From contig CAYPEL010000052.1 in NCBI GenBank assembly GCA_964409635.1, positions 1-15,726 of the forward strand: 15,726 nucleotides of DNA, read 5' to 3'. Below the pieces are notes generated by a model that saw only the letters and a list, made by a program, of their open reading frames with translations, was not told the DNA's origin and made no database searches. The stretch comes from CAYPEL01 sp964409635. Lineage in GTDB: Bacteria; Pseudomonadota; Gammaproteobacteria; DSM-19610. The position numbers and the translations under genes were made by a program. This document shows, piece after piece, positions 6,517 through 13,411 of the stretch. The stretch's first letter is position 1. Each line of letters opens with the position of its first letter.

Positions 6517-7080
6517 TCATGCACGGGAAATATATTCGCGGCTGTCGGTGTTAACTTTTATTTGCTCACCCGGCGATAAATATTCCGGCACCTGCACAAT
6601 CAGCCCGGTATTCAGGGTAGCCGGTTTGGTCCGGGCTGAGGAAGACGCCGCTTTCATACTGGGCGGACATTCCTCTATGGTTAAGATAACGGTCGCCGGC
6701 ATTTCGATTCCCAGCAAAACACCCTCGGAGATCAGCGCCGTCAGCCCTTCAAGCCCGTCTGTCAGAAAGGGCAATTCATCCTCAACAGCAGCATCGGACA
6801 AGGTGTATTGCTCGTAGCTTTCAGTGTCCATAAAGGTACAACCATCCGCATCGTGAAATAACAGCTGAATAGCCCGCCGCGAAACATCCACGCCGTTCAC
6901 TGTTTCATCACCCTTGAAGCTGCGTTCGAACTTCTGCCTTGAGACCACATCCTGGCCCTTCACCTTATATAAAGTACTTCCACTGCGCGAAGACGGCGAC
7001 TGTACCTGCAGCTGCTTTACCATGATATGCTTACCGTCAAGCTGGAAAATCATACCTCTTTTCAATTCATTAGCTTTCAT
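6517..7080 (-). CDS. efpL: Elongation factor P-like protein EfpL (YeiP)
   Basis: A 187-residue EF-P paralogue that binds the ribosome between the P and E sites and relieves stalling at difficult motifs. The N-terminal domain opens MKANELKRGMIF. The tip loop reads QSPSSRSGSTLYK (27-39), with Arg32 where EF-P has its modified Lys or Arg; this matches the YeiP pattern SPTARG-TLYK. The two OB-fold domains follow, ending with the family hallmarks ARTKPATLNTGL and VQVPEYLSPGEQIKV. The 187-residue length fits YeiP (about 190). The ATG is preceded by a purely AT-rich stretch with no Shine-Dalgarno (TTTAATTTAAAATATTACAA). The gene is divergent from the cold-shock gene across a 403-bp gap, and the DksA-like gene follows 102 bp downstream on the same strand. 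Confidence 0.92.
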   Translation of the reverse strand: MKANELKRGMIFQLDGKHIMVKQLQVQSPSSRSGSTLYKVKGQDVVSRQKFERSFKGDETVNGVDVSRRAIQLLFHDADGCTFMDTESYEQYTLSDAAVEDELPFLTDGLEGLTALISEGVLLGIEMPATVILTIEECPPSMKAASSSARTKPATLNTGLIVQVPEYLSPGEQIKVNTDSREYISRA

Positions 7081-7301
7081 TTGTAATATTTTAAATTAAA
7101 TATAAAAAAACAACTTATCTGATTTTAACAAGAATCGTTTCGGGAAAGGCACCTAATCTATTTAGGACGTTAGCTGCACTACGGCTAGCAAAAAAATGTC
7201 CAGCCCAACCTGTAACGGAACCAGTCTTGCATGCTATTGATTGGATTACTAATCCTAGACCAACAATCACAAAAAATTAGGTGCATTTTGTTTTTTTTGT
7301 G
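7081..7301. other. Intergenic part between efpL and the csp leader
   Basis: This AT-rich stretch has no gene I can support. It should carry the efpL promoter. On the minus strand TTGTTA and AT-rich TATATT-like segments occur, but the spacing is poor. It contains small dyads: CCTAA-TCTA-TTTAGG near 7151-7165 and TTAGC...GCTAG near 7171-7190. A 9-bp inverted repeat, GCACCTAAT (7149-7157) and ATTAGGTGC (7276-7284), sits just upstream of the candidate csp -10. These could be operators, but no regulator is indicated. Confidence 0.4.
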
Positions 7302-7483
7302 TATACTCACTGTCGTCAATTGATAACACAGGTTTACTTAAACACAACGCCTATCTGTCGACACACAACGAATAATTGCACGTTCTTTAGGTTTGCTCAG
7401 AAGTCCCGCTTGGTATCTCCTGTAATATCCCTCCTATGTGATCTGCAATTTAGAACTGTTAATTTTTACTAGAGGTAATATTC
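7302..7483 (+). promoter_or_regulatory. Candidate csp promoter -10 and long 5' leader
   Basis: TATACT at 7302-7307 after TGTG is the best -10 candidate; no clear -35 is seen. Transcription from there would give a leader of about 170 nt before the csp ATG, similar in size to the E. coli cspA leader, which folds differently in the cold. No ORF fills the leader. It ends with the ribosome-binding site AGAGGT at 7471-7476. The promoter and thermosensing role are inferred from position and family. Confidence 0.45.
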
Positions 7484-7687
7484 ATGGCTACAGGTACTGT
7501 AAAATGGTTCAACGAATCCAAAGGATTTGGCTTTATTGCACCGGCTGATGGCGGCGAAGATGTCTTTGTACATTTTTCTGCTATCCAGGGTGACGGTTTC
7601 AAAACTCTGAATGAAGGCCAGTCAGTCAACTTTGATGTGGAAACAGGGCCAAAAGGCCTGCAGGCGGCAAACGTCCACCCACAATAA
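7484..7687 (+). CDS. Cold-shock protein, CspA family
   Basis: A 67-residue single cold-shock domain protein, an RNA/ssDNA-binding beta barrel of about the usual length. The opening is MATGTVKWFNESKGFGFI, with RNP1 (KGFGFI, residues 13-18) and RNP2 (VFVHF, 27-31), and the end is GPKGLQAANVHPQ. The family melts RNA secondary structure and can act as a transcription antiterminator. The ribosome-binding site AGAGGT lies 7 nt before the ATG. A long untranslated leader precedes the gene and a strong terminator follows. greB starts directly after that terminator, so readthrough controlled by cold-shock proteins is an attractive but untested idea. Which csp paralogue it is cannot be told. Confidence 0.95.
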   Translation: MATGTVKWFNESKGFGFIAPADGGEDVFVHFSAIQGDGFKTLNEGQSVNFDVETGPKGLQAANVHPQ

Positions 7688-7710
7688 TTTAATCGGGGCT
7701 TTTTCCGAAC

Positions 7711-7748
7711 AACGGGGGAGTTCTGCAGAGCAGAGTTCCCCCGTTTTT
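7711..7748 (+). terminator. Terminator of csp, abutting greB
   Basis: AACGGGGGA pairs with TCCCCCGTT, with inner TCTGC/GCAGA around AGA, and then comes TTTTTAA. This is a strong intrinsic terminator. The greB ATG is at 7754, only 5 bases after the tract, so the hairpin also occupies the greB translation-start region and may act as an attenuator. Confidence 0.85.
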
Positions 7749-7753
7749 AATCC

Positions 7754-8245
7754 ATGGGCCGTTACCGTCCACCCACTCCCAAATCTTCTGTTTACATCAC
7801 CCGTGATGGTTTTGAAAACCTGCAACAGGAACTCAAAGCCATCTGGAAACGCCGCACCGGTGTGACCAAAGCCCTGTCTGCAGCCGCCGCCGAGGGTGAC
7901 CGCTCTGAAAACGCTGAGTATATTTACCGTAAAAAAGAATTACGCGAAATCGACCGGCGGATTCGTTATCTGCAAAAACGCCTACCTGAATTGAAAGTTG
8001 TCGATGACCCGCCTACGGATCAAAGCCTGGTTTTTTTTGGCGCCACCGTTACGCTTGAAACTGAACAAGGTGATGCAGTCGTTTACCGGATTGTCGGTGC
8101 TGATGAACTCGACCCTTCTAAAGGCTGGATCAGTCTTGATGCGCCGATGGCGCGTGCGCTGTTGAAGAAAACGGTTGATGATGAAGTGATTGTGCGTACT
8201 GAGAAAGGTGAAAAACTTTATACTGTAATTGGAATAACCTATTAA
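7754..8245 (+). CDS. greB: Transcription elongation factor GreB
   Basis: A 163-residue Gre factor that enters the RNA polymerase secondary channel and stimulates cleavage of backtracked RNA. The N-terminal coiled coil ends in the conserved GDRSENAEY, with acidic tip residues Asp49 and Glu52. KKELREIDRRIRYL follows, and then the C-terminal FKBP-like domain with VFFGATV and the GreB-type SLDAPMARALLKK. The start MGRYRPPTPKSS matches the extended N-terminus of many gammaproteobacterial GreB proteins. An in-frame TAA at 7748-7750 excludes any earlier start. No Shine-Dalgarno is present: the 18 bases before the ATG are the 3' arm of the csp terminator plus its T tract. Expression therefore needs readthrough, a promoter inside csp, or an unusual initiation mode. 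Confidence 0.93.
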   Translation: MGRYRPPTPKSSVYITRDGFENLQQELKAIWKRRTGVTKALSAAAAEGDRSENAEYIYRKKELREIDRRIRYLQKRLPELKVVDDPPTDQSLVFFGATVTLETEQGDAVVYRIVGADELDPSKGWISLDAPMARALLKKTVDDEVIVRTEKGEKLYTVIGITY

Positions 8246-8300
8246 AATCGCCACGGAAAAATACGGAACTGATTAAAATAGTGCAGTGCAACCGACTTCT

Positions 8301-8379
8301 GTAGGGTGGGGTGGGGTGAGGTACGAACCCCACCGGAAGCTGCAGGAAATGGTGGGGTTCGTACCTCACCCCACCCTAC
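8301..8379. repeat. Palindromic intergenic repeat unit, copy 1 (family 2)
   Basis: Two inverted arms, 8301-8334 and 8351-8379, each start GTAGGGTGGGGT and end GTACGAACCCCACC. The left arm has 5 extra bases (GGGGT). The spacer is GGAAGCTGCAGGAAAT. The GTAG foot and hairpin arms match a REP/BIME element. A close relative with a similar spacer lies at 10671-10745. The unit lies between greB and the ygiQ stop, which converge, and may help end both transcripts. Confidence 0.85.
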
Positions 8380-8481
8380 GGGTGAAGCTTTTGTGACACA
8401 CGACTGAGGATGAGAGAGACGTTTTTTTCTTATTTCGGTAACCGCATTCGTGTCCAGTCCTGGATAATTGCAGAGGTCTGA

Positions 8482-10626
8482 TTAACGGGATTTCTGGCGA
8501 CTGGCAGGGTTCTTCGGTAAGCCGGTATGCTGGGTACGGAACACTTTGCCTGGCTTGCTGGTCTGCCGTTTACGGTTGCCCTCGCCCTGCCCGCCCGTCC
8601 CTTCCAGTTGCCAGCTCGGTATTAAATGCTGCTTGCCATTACCAATCAGGTCAGCACGCCCCATACGCTTCAAAGCGTCACGCAAGAGCGGCCAATTATT
8701 AGCATCGTGGTAACGCAAGAATGCTTTATGCAGCCGCCTGACCTTGATGCCTTTTGGAATAGAGACAGTTTCACTATCATGCCGCACTTTGCGTAACGGA
8801 TTCTTCCCCGAATAGTACATGGCGGTCGCTGTTGCCATCGGCGAGGGTAAAAAGTTCTGCACCTGATCGGCACGGAAACCGTTACGTTTTAACCAGAGCG
8901 CCAGCTGCAACATATCTTCATCCGTAGTACCCGGATGGGCGGCTATAAAATACGGGATCAGATACTGCTTCTTGCCAGCGGCGGCTGAATACTTTTCAAA
9001 TAACTCTTTGAACCGGTCATATGCACCCATGCCCGGCTTCATCATTTTCGATAAGGGCCCGGCTTGCGTATGTTCCGGGGCAATTTTCAGGTAACCACCG
9101 ACGTGGTGGGTAACCAATTCCTTCACATATTCTGGAGAACGAATGGCCAGGTCATACCGCAACCCGGAAGCCACCAACACCTTCTTGATACCAGGCAGCT
9201 CGCGCAGACGCTTATATAAATGGATCAACGAAGAATGGTTGGTATCCAGATTCGAACAAATACCGGGGTAGACACAGGAAGGTAAACGGCAGGCCGCCTC
9301 AATCTTTTTACTCTTGCAGGCCAGCCGGTACATATTCGCTGTCGGGCCACCGACATCTGAAATCACTCCGGTAAAACCTGGCACCGTATCACGAATGGTT
9401 TCAATTTCGCGGACGATAGAGTCTTCGGAACGGTTTTGAATAATCCGACCTTCGTGTTCGGTAATCGAACAAAAGGTACAACCGCCGAAACAGCCGCGCA
9501 TGATATTGACTGAGAAACGAATCATTTCATAGGCGGGAATTCGCGCCCCTTGGTAAACCGGGTGCGGCTGACGCGTGTAGGGTAGTTCAAATACACGATC
9601 AAGCTCTTCGGTTTTCAACGGCAAGGGGGGTGGATTCAACCAGACATCACGGTCGCCATGCTTTTGCACCAAGGCGCGCGCATTTCCCGGATTGGTTTCA
9701 AGATGCAGTACGCGGGAAGCGTGTGCGTATAACGCTGGCTTGTCTTTAACCTTTGCAAAAGCAGGCATTCTGATGACTGACTTTTCCCTATCGATAGGCG
9801 CACGTTTATGAAACTGCACCTGCACCTCGGTCGTACCGGGTTTTACATTTTCACAGCCGCTATCTGTCTGCTGCATAGCATAGGGGTCTGGCTGCGGGTC
9901 AATACGGCCGGGTGTATCAAGGGTCGTTGAATCGATTTCAGTCCAGCCTTCGGGGATTGATTTACGTGCGAAGGCTGTACCACGGATATCCGTCAACTGG
10001 GAAGGCGTTTCGCCCGCTGCCAGCCGGTGAGCAATTTCAACTATCTGGCGTTCGCCATTTCCATAGACCAATAAATCTGCTTTGGCATCAAGCAGCACTG
10101 AACGCCGTACCTTATCCGACCAATAATCATAGTGTGCAATACGCCGCAGGCTGGCTTCGATACCGCCGATGATGACAGGTGTCTCTGGAAAAGCTTCACG
10201 GCAACGTTGCGCATAGACGATGACTGAACGTTCTGGGCGTGAACCCCCTTCGCCATTCGGCGTATAGGCATCATCAGAACGTTTCTTACGATCCGATGTA
10301 TAGCGGTTAACCATCGAATCCATATTGCCGGCCGTTACGCCATAAAACAGATTCGGTTTCCCGAGTGCGGCAAAATCGCCACTACCTGTCCAGTCCGGTT
10401 GGGCAATAATCCCGACCCGGAAACCCTGCGCTTCCAACACACGTCCAATCACGGCCATGCCAAAACTGGGATGATCGACATAAGCATCACCCGTCACTAG
10501 AATGACATCGCAAACATCCCAGCCCAGGCTTTCCATTTCCTCCCATGACGTGGGCAGTACCGGTGCGACGCCAAAACGTTTTGCCCAGTAAGGCCGGTAG
10601 GAAAACAAAGGTTTCGCGATTTGCAT
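8482..10626 (-). CDS. ygiQ: YgiQ family radical SAM protein
   Basis: A 714-residue radical SAM protein of the YgiQ (UPF0313) family, whose reaction is unknown. The iron-sulfur cysteines are Cys379, Cys383 and Cys386 in RGCFGGCTFC. The N-terminal region, typical of the family, includes ESLGWDVCDVILVTGDAYVD (about 32-51), GVTAGNMDSMVNRYT and GGIEASLRRIAHYDYW. After the SAM core come the family segments KIAPEHT and FIAAHPGTT. The tail is basic and Ser/Thr/Lys-rich (about 680-714), probably disordered. The ATG has no strong ribosome-binding site. Near-identical palindromic repeat units lie just upstream and downstream. The length agrees with the family (about 700-740). Confidence 0.9.
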   Translation of the reverse strand: MQIAKPLFSYRPYWAKRFGVAPVLPTSWEEMESLGWDVCDVILVTGDAYVDHPSFGMAVIGRVLEAQGFRVGIIAQPDWTGSGDFAALGKPNLFYGVTAGNMDSMVNRYTSDRKKRSDDAYTPNGEGGSRPERSVIVYAQRCREAFPETPVIIGGIEASLRRIAHYDYWSDKVRRSVLLDAKADLLVYGNGERQIVEIAHRLAAGETPSQLTDIRGTAFARKSIPEGWTEIDSTTLDTPGRIDPQPDPYAMQQTDSGCENVKPGTTEVQVQFHKRAPIDREKSVIRMPAFAKVKDKPALYAHASRVLHLETNPGNARALVQKHGDRDVWLNPPPLPLKTEELDRVFELPYTRQPHPVYQGARIPAYEMIRFSVNIMRGCFGGCTFCSITEHEGRIIQNRSEDSIVREIETIRDTVPGFTGVISDVGGPTANMYRLACKSKKIEAACRLPSCVYPGICSNLDTNHSSLIHLYKRLRELPGIKKVLVASGLRYDLAIRSPEYVKELVTHHVGGYLKIAPEHTQAGPLSKMMKPGMGAYDRFKELFEKYSAAAGKKQYLIPYFIAAHPGTTDEDMLQLALWLKRNGFRADQVQNFLPSPMATATAMYYSGKNPLRKVRHDSETVSIPKGIKVRRLHKAFLRYHDANNWPLLRDALKRMGRADLIGNGKQHLIPSWQLEGTGGQGEGNRKRQTSKPGKVFRTQHTGLPKNPASRQKSR

Positions 10627-10670
10627 TTTAAAGCTTAAGGCACTGGACTAAAATGCCAGTATAACAGCCA

Positions 10671-10745
10671 TAGGGTGGAGTGAGGTACGAACCCCACCGA
10701 ATCCTGCAAGAAACGGTGGGGATCGTACCTCACCCCACCCCACCC
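10671..10745. repeat. Palindromic intergenic repeat unit, copy 2 (family 2)
   Basis: Inverted arms, about 10671-10698 and 10715-10745, share TAGGGTGGAGTGAGGTAC and GAACCCCACC, then spacer GAATCCTGCAAGAAAC, then GGTGGGGATCGTACC and CACCCCACC. Both arms and the spacer correspond to copy 1 at 8301-8379 with a few substitutions, so the two come from one dispersed unit. It lies between ligE and ygiQ. Confidence 0.85.
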
Positions 10746-10776
10746 GTTACCGGCTAATTTGCCTGTTTATAAACCC

Positions 10777-11640
10777 TCAACGAAATTCACGAATCCGCAT
10801 AAAACTCGCAAAACGCGGTATACCACGGCGGGTTTTACCATAGTGTTTATAAGTGATAAGGCTGCCAACAGGCGGTGGTTCAAGGCGTTCGGCGTCGCTG
10901 AACCCAGACCCAACGCGAAACTGTAAGCCAGCATCATTTTCAACCAGTAAGGCGCCCATCATCCCGGTATATTTCCCCTTACCCGGTAAATGACCAAGCA
11001 CTCTAGCCTCGGCATCCTGATAGCGTTTAAGTTTTAGCACGTTGTTACTGCGGCCAACAACATGCAGGGCATCAGCGTGCTGCAGCATCAATCCCTCGCC
11101 ACCGGCTACGGTAATGCGATCCAGCCGCCGCATTAATGCAAGTGAAGTCTGGACACGAAACTGTTTAACGACTCTAAAGAATGGTTGTTTTGTTTGGCCA
11201 TGCAGCTGCAGTAATGCAGCATGCCGTTGCGTAAAGGTACCTGGATGGGAAGGCAAATCAAATACGTAATAATATACCTGTAACCACCCTGCCCCCTCTC
11301 CAGACCGGTCTTTGACGATACTCATCAGCAGTTGGAACTGATTTCGGCCAATCCAGAGTTCTCCATCCAAGGGCTGCTCAGGAAATTCAGCAGTAAACCA
11401 ATCAGGTGCATGAAACCGGTTACCCTGCCGTGACACTAACTGTTTGCCGTCCCAGTAGGCACGGACGCCATCCAGTTTTTCGCTGACCCAATACTGGTTA
11501 ACATCGATGGCTTTATCGAAGCGCTTTGCCAGCGTGATGGGGGGTACAGGTAACCCGCCAGCGTCCAACACGGGAGAAACCGCCATCGTCAGAAGAGATA
11601 GGGCTTGAAGAAATAAAATGCATGAATACGATAATTTCAT
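10777..11640 (-). CDS. ligE: ATP-dependent DNA ligase, LigE type, with signal peptide
   Basis: A 287-residue minimal ATP-dependent DNA ligase. The catalytic motif I is EKLDGVRAYWDG with the adenylated Lys at residue 55. Motif III is DGELW at 92-96, motif IV EGLML at 182-186 and motif V LKLKRY at 202-207. A compact OB domain follows, including KGKYTGMMGALLVE. The N-terminus (MKLSYSCILFLQALSLLTMA) is a good export signal, cut probably near residues 20-28, so the enzyme should act in the periplasm. LigE enzymes are found in naturally competent and other gram-negative bacteria and are thought to seal nicked incoming DNA; the role here is inference. AAGGAG lies 6 nt before the ATG inside a TGACA/TGTCA dyad. 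ygiQ follows 150 bp downstream on the same strand. Confidence 0.9.
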   Translation of the reverse strand: MKLSYSCILFLQALSLLTMAVSPVLDAGGLPVPPITLAKRFDKAIDVNQYWVSEKLDGVRAYWDGKQLVSRQGNRFHAPDWFTAEFPEQPLDGELWIGRNQFQLLMSIVKDRSGEGAGWLQVYYYVFDLPSHPGTFTQRHAALLQLHGQTKQPFFRVVKQFRVQTSLALMRRLDRITVAGGEGLMLQHADALHVVGRSNNVLKLKRYQDAEARVLGHLPGKGKYTGMMGALLVENDAGLQFRVGSGFSDAERLEPPPVGSLITYKHYGKTRRGIPRFASFMRIREFR

Positions 11641-11641
11641 C

Positions 11642-11656
11642 TGACACTCCTTGTCA
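11642..11656 (-). promoter_or_regulatory. Ribosome-binding site of ligE in a hairpin loop
   Basis: TGACAAGGAGTGTCA lies one base before the ligE ATG on the minus strand. TGACA and TGTCA can pair over 5 bp, leaving AGGAG as the loop. The arrangement would display the ribosome-binding site and could also be a small operator. The stem is short, so it may be chance. Confidence 0.35.
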
Positions 11657-11715
11657 TAAGATAAGCTAGTTCATGCTAGCCGGTTAGAACTATAATCACA
11701 ATGCTGATTTAAACC

Positions 11716-11779
11716 GCAGGGTGGGTGATGCTCACCATTGCCTGTAAGCCCCGATGGTGTTGTCTCTCACCCTCCCAAC
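11716..11779. repeat. Degenerate palindromic repeat unit upstream of arfB
   Basis: GCAGGGTGGGTGATGCTCACC at 11716-11736 and, inverted, GGTGTTGTCTCTCACC-CTCCCAAC ending at 11779, resemble a decayed copy of the GTAGGGTGGG family. The arms share GGGTGGGTGA/GGGAGGGTGA and CACCAT, with substitutions. It lies in the 210-bp gap between the divergent ligE and arfB. The similarity is modest. Confidence 0.4.
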
Positions 11780-11850
11780 GGGCTTCCGGGTTATTCAGAG
11801 GCTATCACAATAGCCGCTATTTATATTTTAAAGTCGCGCTGGAATATCTA

Positions 11851-12264
11851 ATGCTCATTATTAATCGAAATATCTCCTTATCCAGTGAAGACATCGAAAT
11901 CAACGCCATTCGCGCACAGGGTGCGGGCGGACAAAATGTCAACAAAGTTTCCAGCGCAATTCATCTACGTTTTGATATTAGCGCTTCCTCACTCCCGCTG
12001 GATATCAAACAACGTTTGCTTTCTCTTTCTGATAAACGCATCAATAAAGAAGGTGTCATTATCATCAAGGCCCAAAGTTATCGCCGCCAGGATCAAAACC
12101 GTGAAGCGGCACTTGAACGCTTGAAGGAACTAATCGTTCGAACTTTGCATATTCCCAAAAAGAGAAAGCCGACCAAGCCCAGTAGAAGTGCAAAGAAAAA
12201 ACGCCTTGATCACAAAGCAAAGCATGGCAAGTTAAAATCCTCGCGCAGGAAAATACACGAATAA
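11851..12264 (+). CDS. arfB: Peptidyl-tRNA hydrolase ArfB (YaeJ), ribosome rescue
   Basis: A 137-residue stand-alone release-factor-like protein; E. coli ArfB has 140. It enters ribosomes stalled at the 3' end of mRNA and hydrolyses peptidyl-tRNA. The catalytic GGQ is at residues 26-28 within RAQGAGGQNVNKVSS, followed by AIHLRFD and the EAALERL helix. The C-terminal tail is strongly basic (about residues 103-137: KKRKPTK, SAKKKR, KLKSSRRK), as needed to lie in the empty mRNA channel. I chose the ATG at 11851 because MLIINRNISLSSEDIEI matches the family N-terminus. An in-frame ATG at 11725 would add 42 residues that lie in the degenerate repeat and have no family likeness. The small membrane-protein gene at 12280 converges on it. 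Confidence 0.93.
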   Translation: MLIINRNISLSSEDIEINAIRAQGAGGQNVNKVSSAIHLRFDISASSLPLDIKQRLLSLSDKRINKEGVIIIKAQSYRRQDQNREAALERLKELIVRTLHIPKKRKPTKPSRSAKKKRLDHKAKHGKLKSSRRKIHE

Positions 12265-12279
12265 ATCAAATCCGTAAAT

Positions 12280-12516
12280 TTAGTCGACTTCTGATTCTGT
12301 TGCGGGGACTGCCCACTTAGAATTTTTATCAACCCACTTCATCGACAACCAATACCACAACGTGATAGGAACCATCATCGCCAGCCAACTCCAGTCATCG
12401 AGATAGAGCGATAACGGTATACAGAATAGTGTGAAACCGAGACTGGCCAAAAACAGCAGCATGGCACCCTTTCTTGTTTCGATATTCATTACAGCCAGAA
12501 ACACCCAAATGGGCAT
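12280..12516 (-). CDS. Small inner-membrane protein
   Basis: About 78 residues with two hydrophobic segments: AMLLFLASLGFTLFCIPLSL and, after YLDDWSW, LAMMVPITLWYWLSM. A soluble end, KWVDKNSKW..., follows. The short amphipathic start MPIWVFLAVMNIETRKG resembles small uncharacterised proteins of gammaproteobacteria; I cannot name the family. An ATG at 12534 would add six residues (MERKDN). I prefer 12516 because the protein sequence seems to begin there in relatives I recall, but this is uncertain. No strong ribosome-binding site was seen at either. It converges with arfB. Confidence 0.7.
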   Translation of the reverse strand: MPIWVFLAVMNIETRKGAMLLFLASLGFTLFCIPLSLYLDDWSWLAMMVPITLWYWLSMKWVDKNSKWAVPATESEVD

Positions 12517-12823
12517 ATTATCTTTACGTTCCATGAAAACACCAAGCCTTTTGTATTATTCAATACTTTATTCTTATAGGCGTAACTATACTGTTATTTA
12601 CAGGCTATTTTCCAGCCAAGCATTTTTCAACACCCTTTTAAAATCCGGAAATGTCTGTAAGATTCATTTAAAACAAGCAGTTCGAACGACTAATTCATAT
12701 TTCTTCTCACCGGGATCGAAGCTAACATTCTAAGCAGCCAGCGTATACTAAGGCACTAACTTAAACATTCAGCTCGTCCAGTTGACTGTTTTCAGCTGTA
12801 TCATATCTGTCTACCATATCCCT

Positions 12824-13360
12824 ATGCTCAAATATCTACCAGGCATTCTTATCATACAGGCCGCGACAGTGGCCATGACACTTGCTGCACTGAAATCCAG
12901 CGATCAGGAACTTTGGCTGGCGATTGGCCTACTCGTATTACTCATCGGCATGGTCACTGCCTTTTGGTTCGCCTCCATCGCCAACCATGCTAAAAAAGAC
13001 GCGCTGGCCCAAGCCAGGGATGCATTCTCCAAAGAACGTGAAAACCTACGTGTCAACGCTGAACGGCAAAAAACCCGGCTGGTCAAAAAAAGTCAGGAAC
13101 AGATCCGCAAGGAAACCAACCGCGCCTATGCCAGGACTAATTTTAAACTGGGCGCTGGTTTTATCGGCATTGTTGGTGCGGGCACGCTGATGATTTTCAC
13201 CCAGTTCCTGACACTGGGTCTGTTAACGCTCGCTGCCGGTGGGGGTGCGCTGGGTGGTTATCTGATGCGCCTGCGCCAGGATATGTTAACCAGGCGAAAA
13301 GAAAACGTCAGCGCTCATACCGAAAGAAAACCAGCAATTGAAGTTCAGCCCGATAAATAA
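12824..13360 (+). CDS. Membrane protein with central coiled coil
   Basis: About 178 residues, family not recognised. Two N-terminal transmembrane segments (YLPGILIIQAATVAMTLAAL and LWLAIGLLVLLIGMVTAFWF) are followed by a charged helix, roughly KKDALAQARDAFSKERENLR to VKKSQEQIRKETNRAYARTN, rich in Lys, Arg, Glu and Gln, which probably forms a coiled coil. A second hydrophobic pair follows: LGAGFIGIVGAGTLMIFTQ and LTLGLLTLAAGGGALGGYLM. The tail is basic (RLRQDMLTRRKEN). This layout suggests an inner-membrane scaffold-like protein. I chose the ATG at 12824; a possible ATG at 12782 would add MTVFSCIISVYHIP, which has no support. No strong ribosome-binding site is seen. It converges with the glycosyltransferase gene. 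Confidence 0.7.
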   Translation: MLKYLPGILIIQAATVAMTLAALKSSDQELWLAIGLLVLLIGMVTAFWFASIANHAKKDALAQARDAFSKERENLRVNAERQKTRLVKKSQEQIRKETNRAYARTNFKLGAGFIGIVGAGTLMIFTQFLTLGLLTLAAGGGALGGYLMRLRQDMLTRRKENVSAHTERKPAIEVQPDK

Positions 13361-13411
13361 TGTACAAGCCAAAGCAACGCTCACTTGTGTGTTCTATATC
13401 ATAGATTCGTG

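Noticed and set aside
8130..8369. Minus-strand ORF across the greB end and the repeat
   Set aside because: It spans an antisense gene part and a REP doublet, so it is not a gene.
8301..8379. CRISPR-like repeat
   Set aside because: Only two inverted arms per locus and no regular spacers; a palindromic REP-type unit explains it.
11725..11850. Longer ArfB start at 11725
   Set aside because: The added residues lie in a degenerate repeat and do not resemble the family N-terminus.
12431..12733. Plus-strand ORF of 100 codons over the small membrane-protein gene
   Set aside because: Its first part is antisense to a better-supported gene and its end is AT-rich intergenic sequence with no domain.
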